Assembly (NCBI GenBank): GCA_016712415.1
Contig: JADJRC010000049.1
Location: forward strand, 248,001 to 312,000
DNA from: Lewinellaceae bacterium
GTDB taxonomy: Bacteria > Bacteroidota > Bacteroidia > Chitinophagales > Saprospiraceae
DNA length: 64,000 bases
Direction: 5' to 3'
Shown here: piece by piece, positions 27,041-35,026 of the stretch
How the letters are laid out: the number at the start of each line of letters is the position of its first letter
Position numbering within the stretch: position 1 is the first letter of the stretch
Notes under the pieces: generated by a model
Seen by the model: the letters and a program-made list of their open reading frames with translations, nothing else
Told to the model about the DNA's origin: nothing
Databases searched by the model: none
Translations under genes and position numbers: made by a program

Positions 27041-28054
27041 TCAGGCTTCTTCGATGAGCGGCACACGGGCGATGAACCTGCCGTCGCGCTGCTCGAACTC
27101 AACCGGTTCAGGGGTGATGAGTTCGTAGCGGGACTTGAGAATATCAAGCCCCAGGCCGGTCGACTCCGCGGGTGTTCCGCGGGGCTGCAGGTTGTTGGAC
27201 ACTTCCAGTCGGCCGTTGCCCTGCGTTGTGATCCGGATGAGCAGGGGCATTTCTTCAGCCGCAATATTGTGTTTGATAGCATTTTCCAGCAGTATCTGCA
27301 GGGTAAAAGGCGGCAGGGCGAGCCGCTCCGACCGTTCCGGCGGTACGATATCTACTTGCAGACACCCGTCAAAGCGCATTTTCTGTAGATAAAGGTAGGC
27401 ATCTACAAACTCGAGTTCCTGATCCAGGGAGATCAGCGGCTGATCGCGCAATTCAAGCAGGCGCCTGTACAATTTTGAAAACCTGGTGGTGAACTCAACT
27501 GCAAGCGACTGATTTTCAGGGATCAGCGCAGCAAGTATATTCAGGCTGTTAAACAGGAAATGGGGATTTATTTTTGTTTTCAAAAGCTCAAACTGCGAGA
27601 GGATGTTCGCCTTTTCCTGCCGCTCTGTTTTGAGCAGCAAAGATGCATTTTCCTCCACCAGGCGCCGGCTCAGCTGCTTCAGGGTATAGGATTCGAGGGC
27701 ATTGCTGATAATGATTGTCAGTTCCTCCGGGCTCCAGGGCTTCGCGGCAAAATAATAGACCTTCCCTTTGTTGATCGCGTCGATGGCCGCCTGCATATCG
27801 CTGTAAGCCGTCAGAATGATCCGGATAATATCGGGAAAACGGGTGCGGATGATCTCGAACATGGCAACACCGGTCATACCGGGCATCCGCTGGTCGCTCA
27901 CCACAAGGTCAACCTGTTCCTTTTCCAGGAACAGCAGCGCTTCATGCGCACTGTTGGCTGTGCTTACCCTGTAGTATTTCCTGAAATAACTCCTGAATAC
28001 CGAGAGGTTGTCCGCCTCGTCGTCTACGTAGAGTATATGGTATCCGCCTTCCAT
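27041..28054 (-). CDS. Receiver domain fused to LytS-type histidine kinase
   Basis: A 337-residue cytosolic hybrid. Residues 1-125 form a receiver domain (YVDDEADN, acceptor Asp in VVSDQRMPGM, Lys in AAKPWSPE). A coiled coil (about 125-165) links to a His_kinase/HATPase pair of the LytS class with NPHFLFNSLN (phospho-acceptor His), LLENAIKHN (N box) and TGLGLDILKSRY (G box). There is no membrane segment, so its input must come by phosphotransfer to the receiver or from a cytoplasmic partner, unlike membrane-bound LytS. The LytTR regulator downstream is the likely output. Confidence 0.88.
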   Translation of the reverse strand: MEGGYHILYVDDEADNLSVFRSYFRKYYRVSTANSAHEALLFLEKEQVDLVVSDQRMPGMTGVAMFEIIRTRFPDIIRIILTAYSDMQAAIDAINKGKVYYFAAKPWSPEELTIIISNALESYTLKQLSRRLVEENASLLLKTERQEKANILSQFELLKTKINPHFLFNSLNILAALIPENQSLAVEFTTRFSKLYRRLLELRDQPLISLDQELEFVDAYLYLQKMRFDGCLQVDIVPPERSERLALPPFTLQILLENAIKHNIAAEEMPLLIRITTQGNGRLEVSNNLQPRGTPAESTGLGLDILKSRYELITPEPVEFEQRDGRFIARVPLIEEA

Positions 28055-28162
28055 ACCTCGAAGGTAACGCGGATTCCGGACTCACCAACGGATTTTCCCG
28101 GTTCACTACCAACGCTGCCCGGCTTCACTGTTTTGGACTGGCGTACGGGCTGTGCAGGCGTG

Positions 28163-28170
28163 TATGTTTG
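28163..28170 (+). promoter_or_regulatory. -7 box for the TonB-domain gene
   Basis: TATGTTTG, an exact TAnnTTTG match, ends 30 bases before the ATG at 28201. A TTTTGG lies upstream but at a longer distance than usual. Confidence 0.5.
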
Positions 28171-28200
28171 TGTCAACAGAAAAACCAAAACACAATACTT

Positions 28201-28581
28201 ATGAAAACGATCCTGTTGCTTTTCGCGCTCTTCTTCAACCAAATGAATGCCCAAAACCTTGACGGCCCTGATGGTACCGAAGTCCGGAACGCCGAATTCG
28301 TAGGAGGGCACCAGCAAATGCTGGATTTCATTGCTCAAAACCTCAACTATCCCCTCAATGCATCTGCCAGGCATGTAGAAGGTTCCGTTATCCTGACCCT
28401 GACGATTGACCCTGCCGGTGTGGTACGCGATGTCAAGGTACGCAGCGGACTCGGACAGGGCTGCGACGAGGAAGCGCGCCGGGTGGTGGAAACCATGCCC
28501 AAATGGAAGCCCGCATTGCTCAACGGCAAACCAATCGCTTCCGGAAAAACACTTCGGATTGATTTTTTCATGCCGCGCTAG
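28201..28581 (+). CDS. Small periplasmic TonB C-terminal-domain protein
   Basis: A 126-residue protein with signal peptide (MKTILLLFALFFNQMNAQ) directly followed by a TonB C-terminal domain (YPLNASARHVEGSVIL, then GVVRDVKVRSGLGQGCDEEA and MPKWKPALLNGKP). It lacks the long proline-rich linker and membrane anchor of an energy-transducing TonB, so it is probably not a true transducer; such stand-alone domains are common in Bacteroidota. The start at 28201 is chosen because the signal peptide begins there. Confidence 0.82.
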   Translation: MKTILLLFALFFNQMNAQNLDGPDGTEVRNAEFVGGHQQMLDFIAQNLNYPLNASARHVEGSVILTLTIDPAGVVRDVKVRSGLGQGCDEEARRVVETMPKWKPALLNGKPIASGKTLRIDFFMPR

Positions 28582-28695
28582 CGCCGCCTGACAGGTTTCT
28601 GAAAAAAAGCAATGCCCCCCGTTGAGATATGTCCGGGATACCCCGACTAACCTTTAGAAAGATTCACTTCAATCAACAGCATCAAACCAACCACC

Positions 28696-29152
28696 ATGAG
28701 AAACGCACTTGAAAAATCCGGCCTGATGATTATCCTGCTCTTAGCCGTGACCGGCGTGCAGGCGCAAGTCCAAAATACCTGGGAAGGCGGAACGCCCGGA
28801 CGACCGATTGACTGGAATATCGCGAGCAACTGGTCGCTTCACAGAATCCCTGATGTTTTTGATGATGTGGTGATTCCCAATACCTCGACGACGACCTTCT
28901 CTTATCCTGTTATCGACGAAACAGTGGAAGTGCATTCGATCAGAATTGAAAGCAATGCAAAACTGGTCATCCTCGAAACCGGCAAACTGATCCTCAACCG
29001 GGTAGGTACGCGGGAAGATGCCCTGGCCAACAACGGCACCATCGACAACCGCGGGCATAACGGGATCGAGTTCGATGCGTCGGTGTACGGCGAAAGCAAG
29101 GGCCTGGCACTGGCCAAAAAAACTGAAACACCTGTGGCCCGGGGGCGTGTAG
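28696..29152 (+). pseudogene. Short surface-protein N-terminal fragment with probable frameshift
   Basis: Encodes a signal peptide (MIILLLAVTGVQAQ) and about 100 residues of the module W-G...PIDWNIASNWSLHRIPDVFDDVVIP that usually opens much larger Bacteroidota surface proteins with beta-helix or T9SS regions. Here no large protein follows. The reading frame continues past a strong terminator (29249-29281) and into the opposing RNase H gene, which is implausible; removing one base from the A7 run at 29116-29122 gives a stop at 29150-29152. I therefore regard it as a truncated remnant or a small secreted protein with a run-length error. Confidence 0.5.
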
Positions 29153-29248
29153 ACCAAATGAAAGCGAAAGACAGATTACACACGTCCCCGGCTATTTTAC
29201 CAAAAAAATTGAATTATAGCGGAAGTACAAGAGCAAATCACTGCTGTT

Positions 29249-29281
29249 CCGCCGTGCTAAACGAAGCGCGGCGGTTTTTTT
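29249..29281 (+). terminator. Rho-independent terminator
   Basis: CCGCCGTGC (29249-29257) pairs with GCGCGGCGG (29266-29274), one mismatch, eight-base loop, T7 run at 29275-29281. The T-run abuts the stop codon of the opposing RNase H gene. Confidence 0.8.
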
Positions 29282-29909
29282 ATTTCCGCCCGAAATCTGC
29301 CGGTATTTCGCCCCAATCCTCCGTCTCCCATTTCAGAATAGGGTTGGTGATCTTGTTGGCGGCGAGCCATTGCTCCGCGCGGTCGATCAGGTCGAATATC
29401 TTTTCATTGCGGTCGGTTTGTTCGAGCTTGGTGTTGCATTTTCCTTTTTTGACCCAGCCCTGCGCCGTTTTGGAGTCCGAATAAATAGGCATCGACGGTT
29501 TGTTCTGTTGCTTCAGCATCGCCAGGCCGTGTACGATGGCCAGAAACTCGCCGATGTTGTTGGTGCCCTCCTGCAGGGGCCCCATGTGGAACAATTCGCG
29601 GCCCGTAGCCGTGTACACGCCCCGGTATTCCATGTCGCCCGGATTGCCGCTGCAGGCCGCATCCACCGCCAGGCTTTCCATGATGATCGCCGAACGCGGA
29701 ATTTTTCCGGCAGACCGCTGTGGTGTCGCATCCTTTTTTACAAACGCCCAATAGTTGCCCTTGAGCGCCTTTTCCGCTTCTGCGCGGCTTTCAAAACTCT
29801 TGTACTTGGCCTGGGCATACCCGTCTACCTGCCGCTTGGCAGCCTCCCATGAAGTGTATATCCCGGGCGTATGGCCCTCCCACACGACGTAAAATTTTTG
29901 TTTTGCCAT
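29280..29909 (-). CDS. rnhA: Ribonuclease HI with N-terminal hybrid-binding (viroplasmin-like) domain
   Basis: Degrades RNA in RNA-DNA hybrids. The start MAKQKFYVVWEGHTPG (29909) opens the viroplasmin-like hybrid-binding domain (about 1-50). The type 1 RNase H domain follows, with the catalytic carboxylates visible as Asp of AVDAACSGNPG, Glu of NNIGEFLAI, Asp of YSDSKTA and Asp near the C-terminus (EIPADFGRK). The 209-residue length matches the Bacteroidota two-domain form. Despite the name of the N-terminal domain, nothing here suggests a viral origin. An inverted repeat lies just upstream at 29924-30001. Confidence 0.93.
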   Translation of the reverse strand: MAKQKFYVVWEGHTPGIYTSWEAAKRQVDGYAQAKYKSFESRAEAEKALKGNYWAFVKKDATPQRSAGKIPRSAIIMESLAVDAACSGNPGDMEYRGVYTATGRELFHMGPLQEGTNNIGEFLAIVHGLAMLKQQNKPSMPIYSDSKTAQGWVKKGKCNTKLEQTDRNEKIFDLIDRAEQWLAANKITNPILKWETEDWGEIPADFGRK

Positions 29910-29923
29910 TTTGTGGTTTTGTT

Positions 29924-30029
29924 CGTCATTGATCGTCATTCGTCATTGTGGCGCGTTATGGATTACCCAGTGATACAAATGACGAATGACGATCAATGAC
30001 GAAATGACGTTCAATGACGAATGACGATC
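29924..30029. repeat. 24-base inverted repeat built of CGTCATT units, with extra copies
   Basis: The arm at 29924-29947 is an exact reverse complement of 29978-30001. Each arm contains three copies of CGTCATT/AATGACG. Two to three further AATGACG copies follow up to the stop codon of the next gene (30030). Related heptamer tracts occur at 47282-47294 and 58621-58650, all between genes. Confidence 0.7.
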
Positions 30030-31178
30030 CTACAGGTTCAGCAGATTGAAACTGTAATACAACGACGCGCCGAGTAGTGAAATGCGGCCGTTGCCGAGTG
30101 CTGCACTGCTGGTGCCGCGCACATACAGGTTGTCGAGGTCAGACATACCGATGTTGGCCCGCAGCCCGAGTTTGCCGCCGATGTCTTTTTTGCCAAAATT
30201 GCATTTGTACTGGAACCCGGCGACCACGCCGATATCGGTTTTTTTGAAATCGTTGTTGGCCTCGAACAGTTTGTTCTCCCCCTTGGGTTCGAGGGTGCCC
30301 TTCATACGGCTGCCCAGCAGAACGCCCAGGTAGGGGCCTACCATAATGGAAAGCCGGCCCTCGCGCTTGAACGATATTTCCGGGGCGACGGCGAGCCTCA
30401 GCCAGATGGTATGGTAGGTGCCGTCGCGTTTGTAGGCGCTGAATGTGGTATCGTCTATGGCGGTAAATGCCGATTTGGCGTGGGCAGAACGGCCGGTGAG
30501 GCCCAGTTCGCAATTGACGGTTACAAAGCCGCCGCGGCCCTTGAAGGCAACCTGCGTGCCAACCTCCCAGCCGGGCTTCCAGCCAAATACCGGTTTGTCG
30601 GCCGGGGTGTCGGATGGGAAATAGCCCGTGCCCCGGAGGGTATTGGCGTTGATGCCGCCGCGCAGGCGGAACTCCACCGAACCGGGTGTAAATTCGCGTT
30701 CAAAAACATATTCCTGCTTGACCGCGCGGTTGTTGCGTTTTCCTTCCAGGGTCACCTGCAGTTCGCGGTTGCCCAGCAACAGGTAACGAATTTTTTGCGG
30801 ATCGTCGTGGTCAGGGTTTTCAAACACATAACCGTCGTAGTCGGCCTGGGTCAGGCGGAATGGCACCGGTTTGTTTTGGTTCTGGCCGCGCACGATGACG
30901 AGGTAATCGATATTGCCGTTGCGAAATTCGATGCGCATCGTTTCCAGCGTAACGGAATCGCCATTTTCAGGTTTAACACGGAAGTCGCGGCCAACCAGGG
31001 TGCTGTCGTCGGCGATACGCCATGATTCGAGTCGGTCGCCGCGGTCGGTCGGCATAAACCAAGTGCCTTCGAGGGTGCGCAATTCCCGGAAGATGTCGTC
31101 GGCATCTTCGATTTGTGCGTAGCAAAAGGCAGGCAACAACAGGAGTAAGGCGGAGAGGTATTGTATTCTGATCTGCAT
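30030..31178 (-). CDS. Exported protein with lipocalin-like N-terminal domain and outer-membrane beta-barrel-like C-terminus
   Basis: A 382-residue protein beginning at ATG 31178 with a signal peptide (YLSALLLLLPAFCYA). Residues about 25-160 (LRTLEGTWFMPTD, WRIADDSTLVGRDF) resemble the small lipocalin-like DUF6265-type fold. Residues about 190-382 alternate hydrophobic and polar residues and end in an aromatic (SLLGASLYYSFNLLNL), as in PorT-like eight-strand barrels. The combination suggests an outer-membrane anchored binding protein. No ligand is evident. A TACATTTG box lies 16 bases upstream. Confidence 0.68.
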   Translation of the reverse strand: MQIRIQYLSALLLLLPAFCYAQIEDADDIFRELRTLEGTWFMPTDRGDRLESWRIADDSTLVGRDFRVKPENGDSVTLETMRIEFRNGNIDYLVIVRGQNQNKPVPFRLTQADYDGYVFENPDHDDPQKIRYLLLGNRELQVTLEGKRNNRAVKQEYVFEREFTPGSVEFRLRGGINANTLRGTGYFPSDTPADKPVFGWKPGWEVGTQVAFKGRGGFVTVNCELGLTGRSAHAKSAFTAIDDTTFSAYKRDGTYHTIWLRLAVAPEISFKREGRLSIMVGPYLGVLLGSRMKGTLEPKGENKLFEANNDFKKTDIGVVAGFQYKCNFGKKDIGGKLGLRANIGMSDLDNLYVRGTSSAALGNGRISLLGASLYYSFNLLNL

Positions 31179-31193
31179 GGATAAAATTTTTGG

Positions 31194-31201
31194 CAAATGT
31201 A
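31194..31201 (-). promoter_or_regulatory. -7 box for the exported barrel protein
   Basis: Minus-strand TACATTTG, an exact TAnnTTTG match, ending 15 bases before the ATG at 31178, which implies a very short leader. Confidence 0.45.
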
Positions 31202-31334
31202 TAGAGAAGAAGAGAAGTGACCGTTTTTGAAAGCAGGACTTCGCTTCAAAACTTAAAAATCGTCCATTCTCATCTATATGACCGAAATTTGACACGCCAA
31301 ATGTTAAAATACATGCAACCCCGGCCAAAATAGT

Positions 31335-31898
31335 ATGTCAATACAATCAAATAACGAAATGGACGCCACACAAACGCACCGCGACCTGATTGAGCGCTGC
31401 CGGGAAGGACGCCGTGATGCCCAGTTCGAGTTGTATCGCCTGTATTCGCGAGCGATGTACAACACTGCACTGCGCATGGTGCAAAACCCCCATGATGCCG
31501 AAGACATTCTTCAGAGTATTTTTATAGAGGTTTTCGGCAAACTGGATTCTTTCCGCTATGAAAGCAGCATCGGCGCCTGGATGAAGCGTATTACGGTCAA
31601 CAAATGCATCAATTTTCTGAAAAGCCGACGCCTGATGTTTTCGGAGCTGACGCCTTTCAGTGATCGCGCTGAAGATCAGCCTCCGGAACGGGAGCCGGCC
31701 TTCAGCGTTGAAAAAATCAACCGGGCAATCGCCGATCTTCCGGACGGATACCGCGTGGTATTCAGCCTGTACGCGTTGGAAGGTTACGACCATGAAGAGA
31801 TCGCACAAGTGCTCGGCATCACGGAAGCGACCTCCAAATCGCAATACAGCCGGGCGAAAGCCAGGCTCAGGGAAGTACTGACGACGAACAGTGTGTAA
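31335..31898 (+). CDS. ECF-type RNA polymerase sigma factor
   Basis: A 187-residue sigma-70 family factor of the extracytoplasmic function group. Region 2 spans about residues 30-98 (YRLYSRAMYNTALRM, then DAEDILQSIFIEVFGKL and AWMKRITVNKCINFL) and region 4 about 130-180 (LPDGYRVVFSLYALEGYDHEEIA, with the helix-turn-helix GITEATSKSQYSRAKARLRE). It is followed after 92 bases by a putative anti-sigma factor and then an exported DUF4097-like protein, forming one probable stress-response operon. Confidence 0.93.
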   Translation: MSIQSNNEMDATQTHRDLIERCREGRRDAQFELYRLYSRAMYNTALRMVQNPHDAEDILQSIFIEVFGKLDSFRYESSIGAWMKRITVNKCINFLKSRRLMFSELTPFSDRAEDQPPEREPAFSVEKINRAIADLPDGYRVVFSLYALEGYDHEEIAQVLGITEATSKSQYSRAKARLREVLTTNSV

Positions 31899-31990
31899 AA
31901 ACGGACATTATTCATTCACATTAATACTGCATATCTATCCTAATCCGCATACCCTCCAATTAAACTGCTCAAAAACACGGACACTTAACA

Positions 31991-32779
31991 ATGAACAGAT
32001 CAAACTCGATAGAAACTTTTATCCGGGAACACCGGCAAGCCTTCGATCCGGCAACACCCGGGGCACACGGCTGGCAGTGCCTTGAAAAAGCGCTCGACCG
32101 CCTCACAACGGCCGACAACCTGGAACGGGAGCTGATGTATAACCGCATCCTGATCGACACGCAGGTTCCCCACGATAAGGTCTGGGCCGGTATCGCAGCA
32201 CACCTGGACAAACATTACAACGAGCCCGGCGAATCGCTGGAACACTTTATCCGCAACAACCGCGATGCCTTCGACACCGAAATCCCCGACCTGAAAACCT
32301 GGGGCGGTGTGATAAAACACCTGCCCGGACCAAAATCCGTAGCGATGCCCACTACGTGGCGGCACATGCTGGTGCGCGTAGCGGCTTCCCTCGCGTTATT
32401 GCTCGCCGGTGTCAGCGGCGGCATCTGGTATGCGCATTCGGACGAGCCGGCAGCCATGGCTATGGGCGAGGTATCCAATGAATATGCCGAACTGGAGCGC
32501 TATTACCAGCGCGATATATCGGGCAAGCAACGCCAGCTCGCGTCTTTTACCGGCAGCCAGCCCACCGAAGTACACGAAGATATTCAGCAACTCGACGACG
32601 TGATGGCCGAACTCCAGCAGGAACTGGCCAAAGTGCCTCCCGGCAATCGCGAACAGGTAATTCGCGCCATGATCGAAAACTATAAGGCCCGGGCCGCCAT
32701 TTTGCAACGGGTGCTCGAACGCCTCGAACCGACAAAAACGGAAAACAGCAATTCAAACAATGGAATCAAAAATATTTGA
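31991..32779 (+). CDS. Putative membrane anti-sigma factor with three N-terminal repeats
   Basis: A 262-residue single-pass membrane protein directly after the ECF sigma gene. The cytosolic N-terminus holds three 27-residue repeats at residues 10-36, 47-73 and 86-112 (genomic 32018-32098, 32129-32209, 32246-32326), aligned on an Arg at position 6, Asp at 10, Pro at 14, Trp at 19 and Leu at 26. A hydrophobic helix follows at about 125-147 (VAASLALLLAGVSGGIW), then a periplasmic region with Glu/Gln-rich heptads that could be coiled coil (about 155-245). It lacks a ZAS zinc motif. The anti-sigma role is inferred from position and topology. Its end overlaps the next gene by 20 bases. Confidence 0.7.
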   Translation: MNRSNSIETFIREHRQAFDPATPGAHGWQCLEKALDRLTTADNLERELMYNRILIDTQVPHDKVWAGIAAHLDKHYNEPGESLEHFIRNNRDAFDTEIPDLKTWGGVIKHLPGPKSVAMPTTWRHMLVRVAASLALLLAGVSGGIWYAHSDEPAAMAMGEVSNEYAELERYYQRDISGKQRQLASFTGSQPTEVHEDIQQLDDVMAELQQELAKVPPGNREQVIRAMIENYKARAAILQRVLERLEPTKTENSNSNNGIKNI

Positions 32780-33905
32780 CCGTTCAGCCATGTCAAGCCT
32801 TCGCATCCTGTTACTGTTGTGTTTTTTTACCGGTGGCATCCTGACTACCACCCGTGCCGCAGATGGCCCCAGGCAGGAATTCACCCGGTCCATCAACCGC
32901 GAATTCAACACCACCTCAGACGGCATGACCGCCCTGTACAACAAGTACGGTACGGTCAACGTAAAAACCTGGCAAAATAATTCGGTAAAAATCGACATCA
33001 CTATCGTTGTCAATGCCGGCAGCCAACGGGAAGCCGATAAGATATTCGACCGTGTAAAAGTCAACTTCGCCAACACATCTGGCTATGTGAAAGCGGAGAC
33101 CATGATCGAGCAAAGCAATACCTGGTGGCCGGAAGGCAACAACTCCTGTGATTACAAGATCAATTACGAAGTGTCCCTTCCTATCGGCAACCAGCTCGAC
33201 CTGAAAAACCGCTACGGCAACTCCTACGTCGCCAAACTAAACGGCAAACTCACCGCAGAAATCAAATACGGCGACCTGCGCACCGAGGCCATCGCCAACG
33301 ACGCCGACCTGAGCCTGTCGTATGGCAAGGCCTACATAGCGCGCGTCAACAACCTCTCCGGTCAGGTCAGCTACAGCGAACTGACGGTAACCGAAGCGCG
33401 CGAGGTGCAACTGGATACCAAGTATTCCGAATTGAAAAGCGACAACATCAATACCCTGCGCCTCACCTCCAAATACGACGATTTTGAACTCGGCAGTGTG
33501 AATGAGTTGCGGTTGCAGACCAAATATGCCAACCTGCGCGTCAAAAACGCCGGATCGGCCTATGTCACGGCCCAGTACACCGACGTCAAAGTAGCCAACC
33601 TGGAAGGATCGGCCGATACCGACATGAGTTACGGCAGCCTGAAGATCGAATCGGTCGACCGGAACTTTTCCCAGGTAAATGTCGTGGGCAAATACACCAA
33701 CGTGCAGGTATCGGCCGAACGCAGTGTTCCCTACCGCTTCAACCTGCAGTGCCAGTATGCCGACGTCAAAACACCCACCGGCGCCACGGTGCGCCGCACG
33801 AATGAAAGCGGCAAATCAAAAACCACGGAGGGTTTTGTGGGCGACGCAAATGCCAAAGGCCAGATCAAGGCCAAGCTGCATTACGGAGGGGTTGTGTTGA
33901 AGTAG
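32760..33905 (+). CDS. Exported DUF4097-like beta-solenoid protein
   Basis: A 381-residue exported protein overlapping the anti-sigma gene by 20 bases, so probably translationally coupled. A signal peptide is visible (ILLLLCFFTGGILTTTRA). The rest consists of many short repeats of about 20-25 residues centred on KYG, RYG, SYG, KYSE or QYTD, each likely one rung of a right-handed beta-solenoid as in DUF4097 adhesin-like proteins. Nothing suggests an enzyme. As the third gene of the sigma operon it is likely an envelope component made under sigma control. An ATG 30 bases into the gene (MSSLRILL) is an alternative start nearer the hydrophobic core. Confidence 0.8.
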   Translation: MESKIFDRSAMSSLRILLLLCFFTGGILTTTRAADGPRQEFTRSINREFNTTSDGMTALYNKYGTVNVKTWQNNSVKIDITIVVNAGSQREADKIFDRVKVNFANTSGYVKAETMIEQSNTWWPEGNNSCDYKINYEVSLPIGNQLDLKNRYGNSYVAKLNGKLTAEIKYGDLRTEAIANDADLSLSYGKAYIARVNNLSGQVSYSELTVTEAREVQLDTKYSELKSDNINTLRLTSKYDDFELGSVNELRLQTKYANLRVKNAGSAYVTAQYTDVKVANLEGSADTDMSYGSLKIESVDRNFSQVNVVGKYTNVQVSAERSVPYRFNLQCQYADVKTPTGATVRRTNESGKSKTTEGFVGDANAKGQIKAKLHYGGVVLK

Positions 33906-33935
33906 ACAGGAATTTTATCACCCCCACAACCCTTT
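33889..33935. terminator. Hairpin spanning the ends of two convergent genes
   Basis: GGGTTGTG at 33889-33896, in the last codons of the plus-strand gene, is complementary to CACAACCC at 33925-33932, in the last codons of the minus-strand gene, followed by T3. The 28-base loop makes it a weak terminator. Confidence 0.4.
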
Positions 33936-34817
33936 CCTGTACTTCCCATCCCGGGCCATTCCCGCCAACGCCGCCTGCACCGTGTCCTTGTCTTCGGTGT
34001 AGGTGACGCCGTACCACTGGCTGTCGCTGCTCATCACGCGCACGCGCACTTTGCCCGACTCGATCAGGGTGTTCACCACCTTGGGGATGTAGAATTCCGC
34101 TTTCGGCTTGTCCAGATTTTCCAGGACGAAGGCGCGGAACTGGCTATCGATCTCCTGCAATACCGTGGGGTGAAAGCCCCAGAGATTCATCGAAACGGGC
34201 ACGCCGTCGGCAAGCGGGTGTCGACCGGTGTCGTCGGTGTAGTGTATACCGTCGGGGAAGCGCTCGATTTTGGTGCGCTCCACCACGTCGGTCAGAAAGC
34301 CTTCGGTGTCGACGGTACATACGCCGCGCGACACGGCGCCGTTTTCCGACAGGGTATTGTCGAGGCGGTAAGCCACCATGCCGTACCGGCTTGGAGAGCA
34401 GTCGGTTTGCAGAAAATTTCCTATTTTTTGAAAAGCTTCGGCGCCGTAAAAATCGTCGGCGTTGATGGCCACAAAAGGCTCGGTCAGGTATTCTTTGGCC
34501 GACAATATGGCGTGTCCTGTACCCCAGGGTTTTTCGCGGTGCGGTTTTTCCGCGAGCCAGTCGAGGCCCGTGGTCATTTCCTGAAAGGCGTATTCCGTTT
34601 GGATATAAGGCTCTACTTTTTTGCCCACCTTTTCTTTAAAAGCATCTTCGATATCGCGGCGGATAACGAATACTACCTTTCCGAACCCGGCTTGCACGGC
34701 GTCGAAAACGGAAAATTCGAGAATGGACTCGCCGCCGGGGCCCATGCCATCTACTTGTTTTAGGCCGCCGTAACGGCTGCCAATCCCTGCGGCCAGTATC
34801 AGGAGCGTTGGTTTCAT
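33918..34817 (-). CDS. Sugar-phosphate nucleotidyltransferase family protein
   Basis: A 299-residue cytosolic NTP-transferase of the GlmU/RmlA/GalU fold, producing a nucleotide-activated sugar from a sugar phosphate. The start MKPTLLILAAGIGSRYGG is the pyrophosphorylase signature with the conserved Lys in GGLKQ; the metal Asp lies in INADDFYG (about residue 110) and an SRG turn follows. Substrate cannot be read from the sequence; this subgroup in Bacteroidota is usually left unspecified and sometimes occurs with a kinase gene, which is not adjacent here. It is divergent from a FucP-like sugar transporter. Confidence 0.85.
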   Translation of the reverse strand: MKPTLLILAAGIGSRYGGLKQVDGMGPGGESILEFSVFDAVQAGFGKVVFVIRRDIEDAFKEKVGKKVEPYIQTEYAFQEMTTGLDWLAEKPHREKPWGTGHAILSAKEYLTEPFVAINADDFYGAEAFQKIGNFLQTDCSPSRYGMVAYRLDNTLSENGAVSRGVCTVDTEGFLTDVVERTKIERFPDGIHYTDDTGRHPLADGVPVSMNLWGFHPTVLQEIDSQFRAFVLENLDKPKAEFYIPKVVNTLIESGKVRVRVMSSDSQWYGVTYTEDKDTVQAALAGMARDGKYRKGLWG

Positions 34818-35026
34818 TAGATTGTTGGTGTGTTTGTTGAATAAATTTCGGGTTCCACAATGCTGCAAAGAGCGTTCCTTAAATTTTGTCCGTTCGGCAA
34901 GCCTGATGGCGCGTCCGATTTTTTTTGTTGCCGTGTACGCACACGGGACAAAAATAATTTGGATGTTTGCAACAGGTTTTATCCGACACAGCAGGGTAGG
35001 ACGACATTTCAAAAATTTGTAAAAGT

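Noticed and set aside
29280..29909. Viroplasmin-like domain as a sign of a viral or retroelement insertion
   Set aside because: This domain is a normal part of RNase HI in Bacteroidota, and no integrase, reverse transcriptase or flanking repeats are present.
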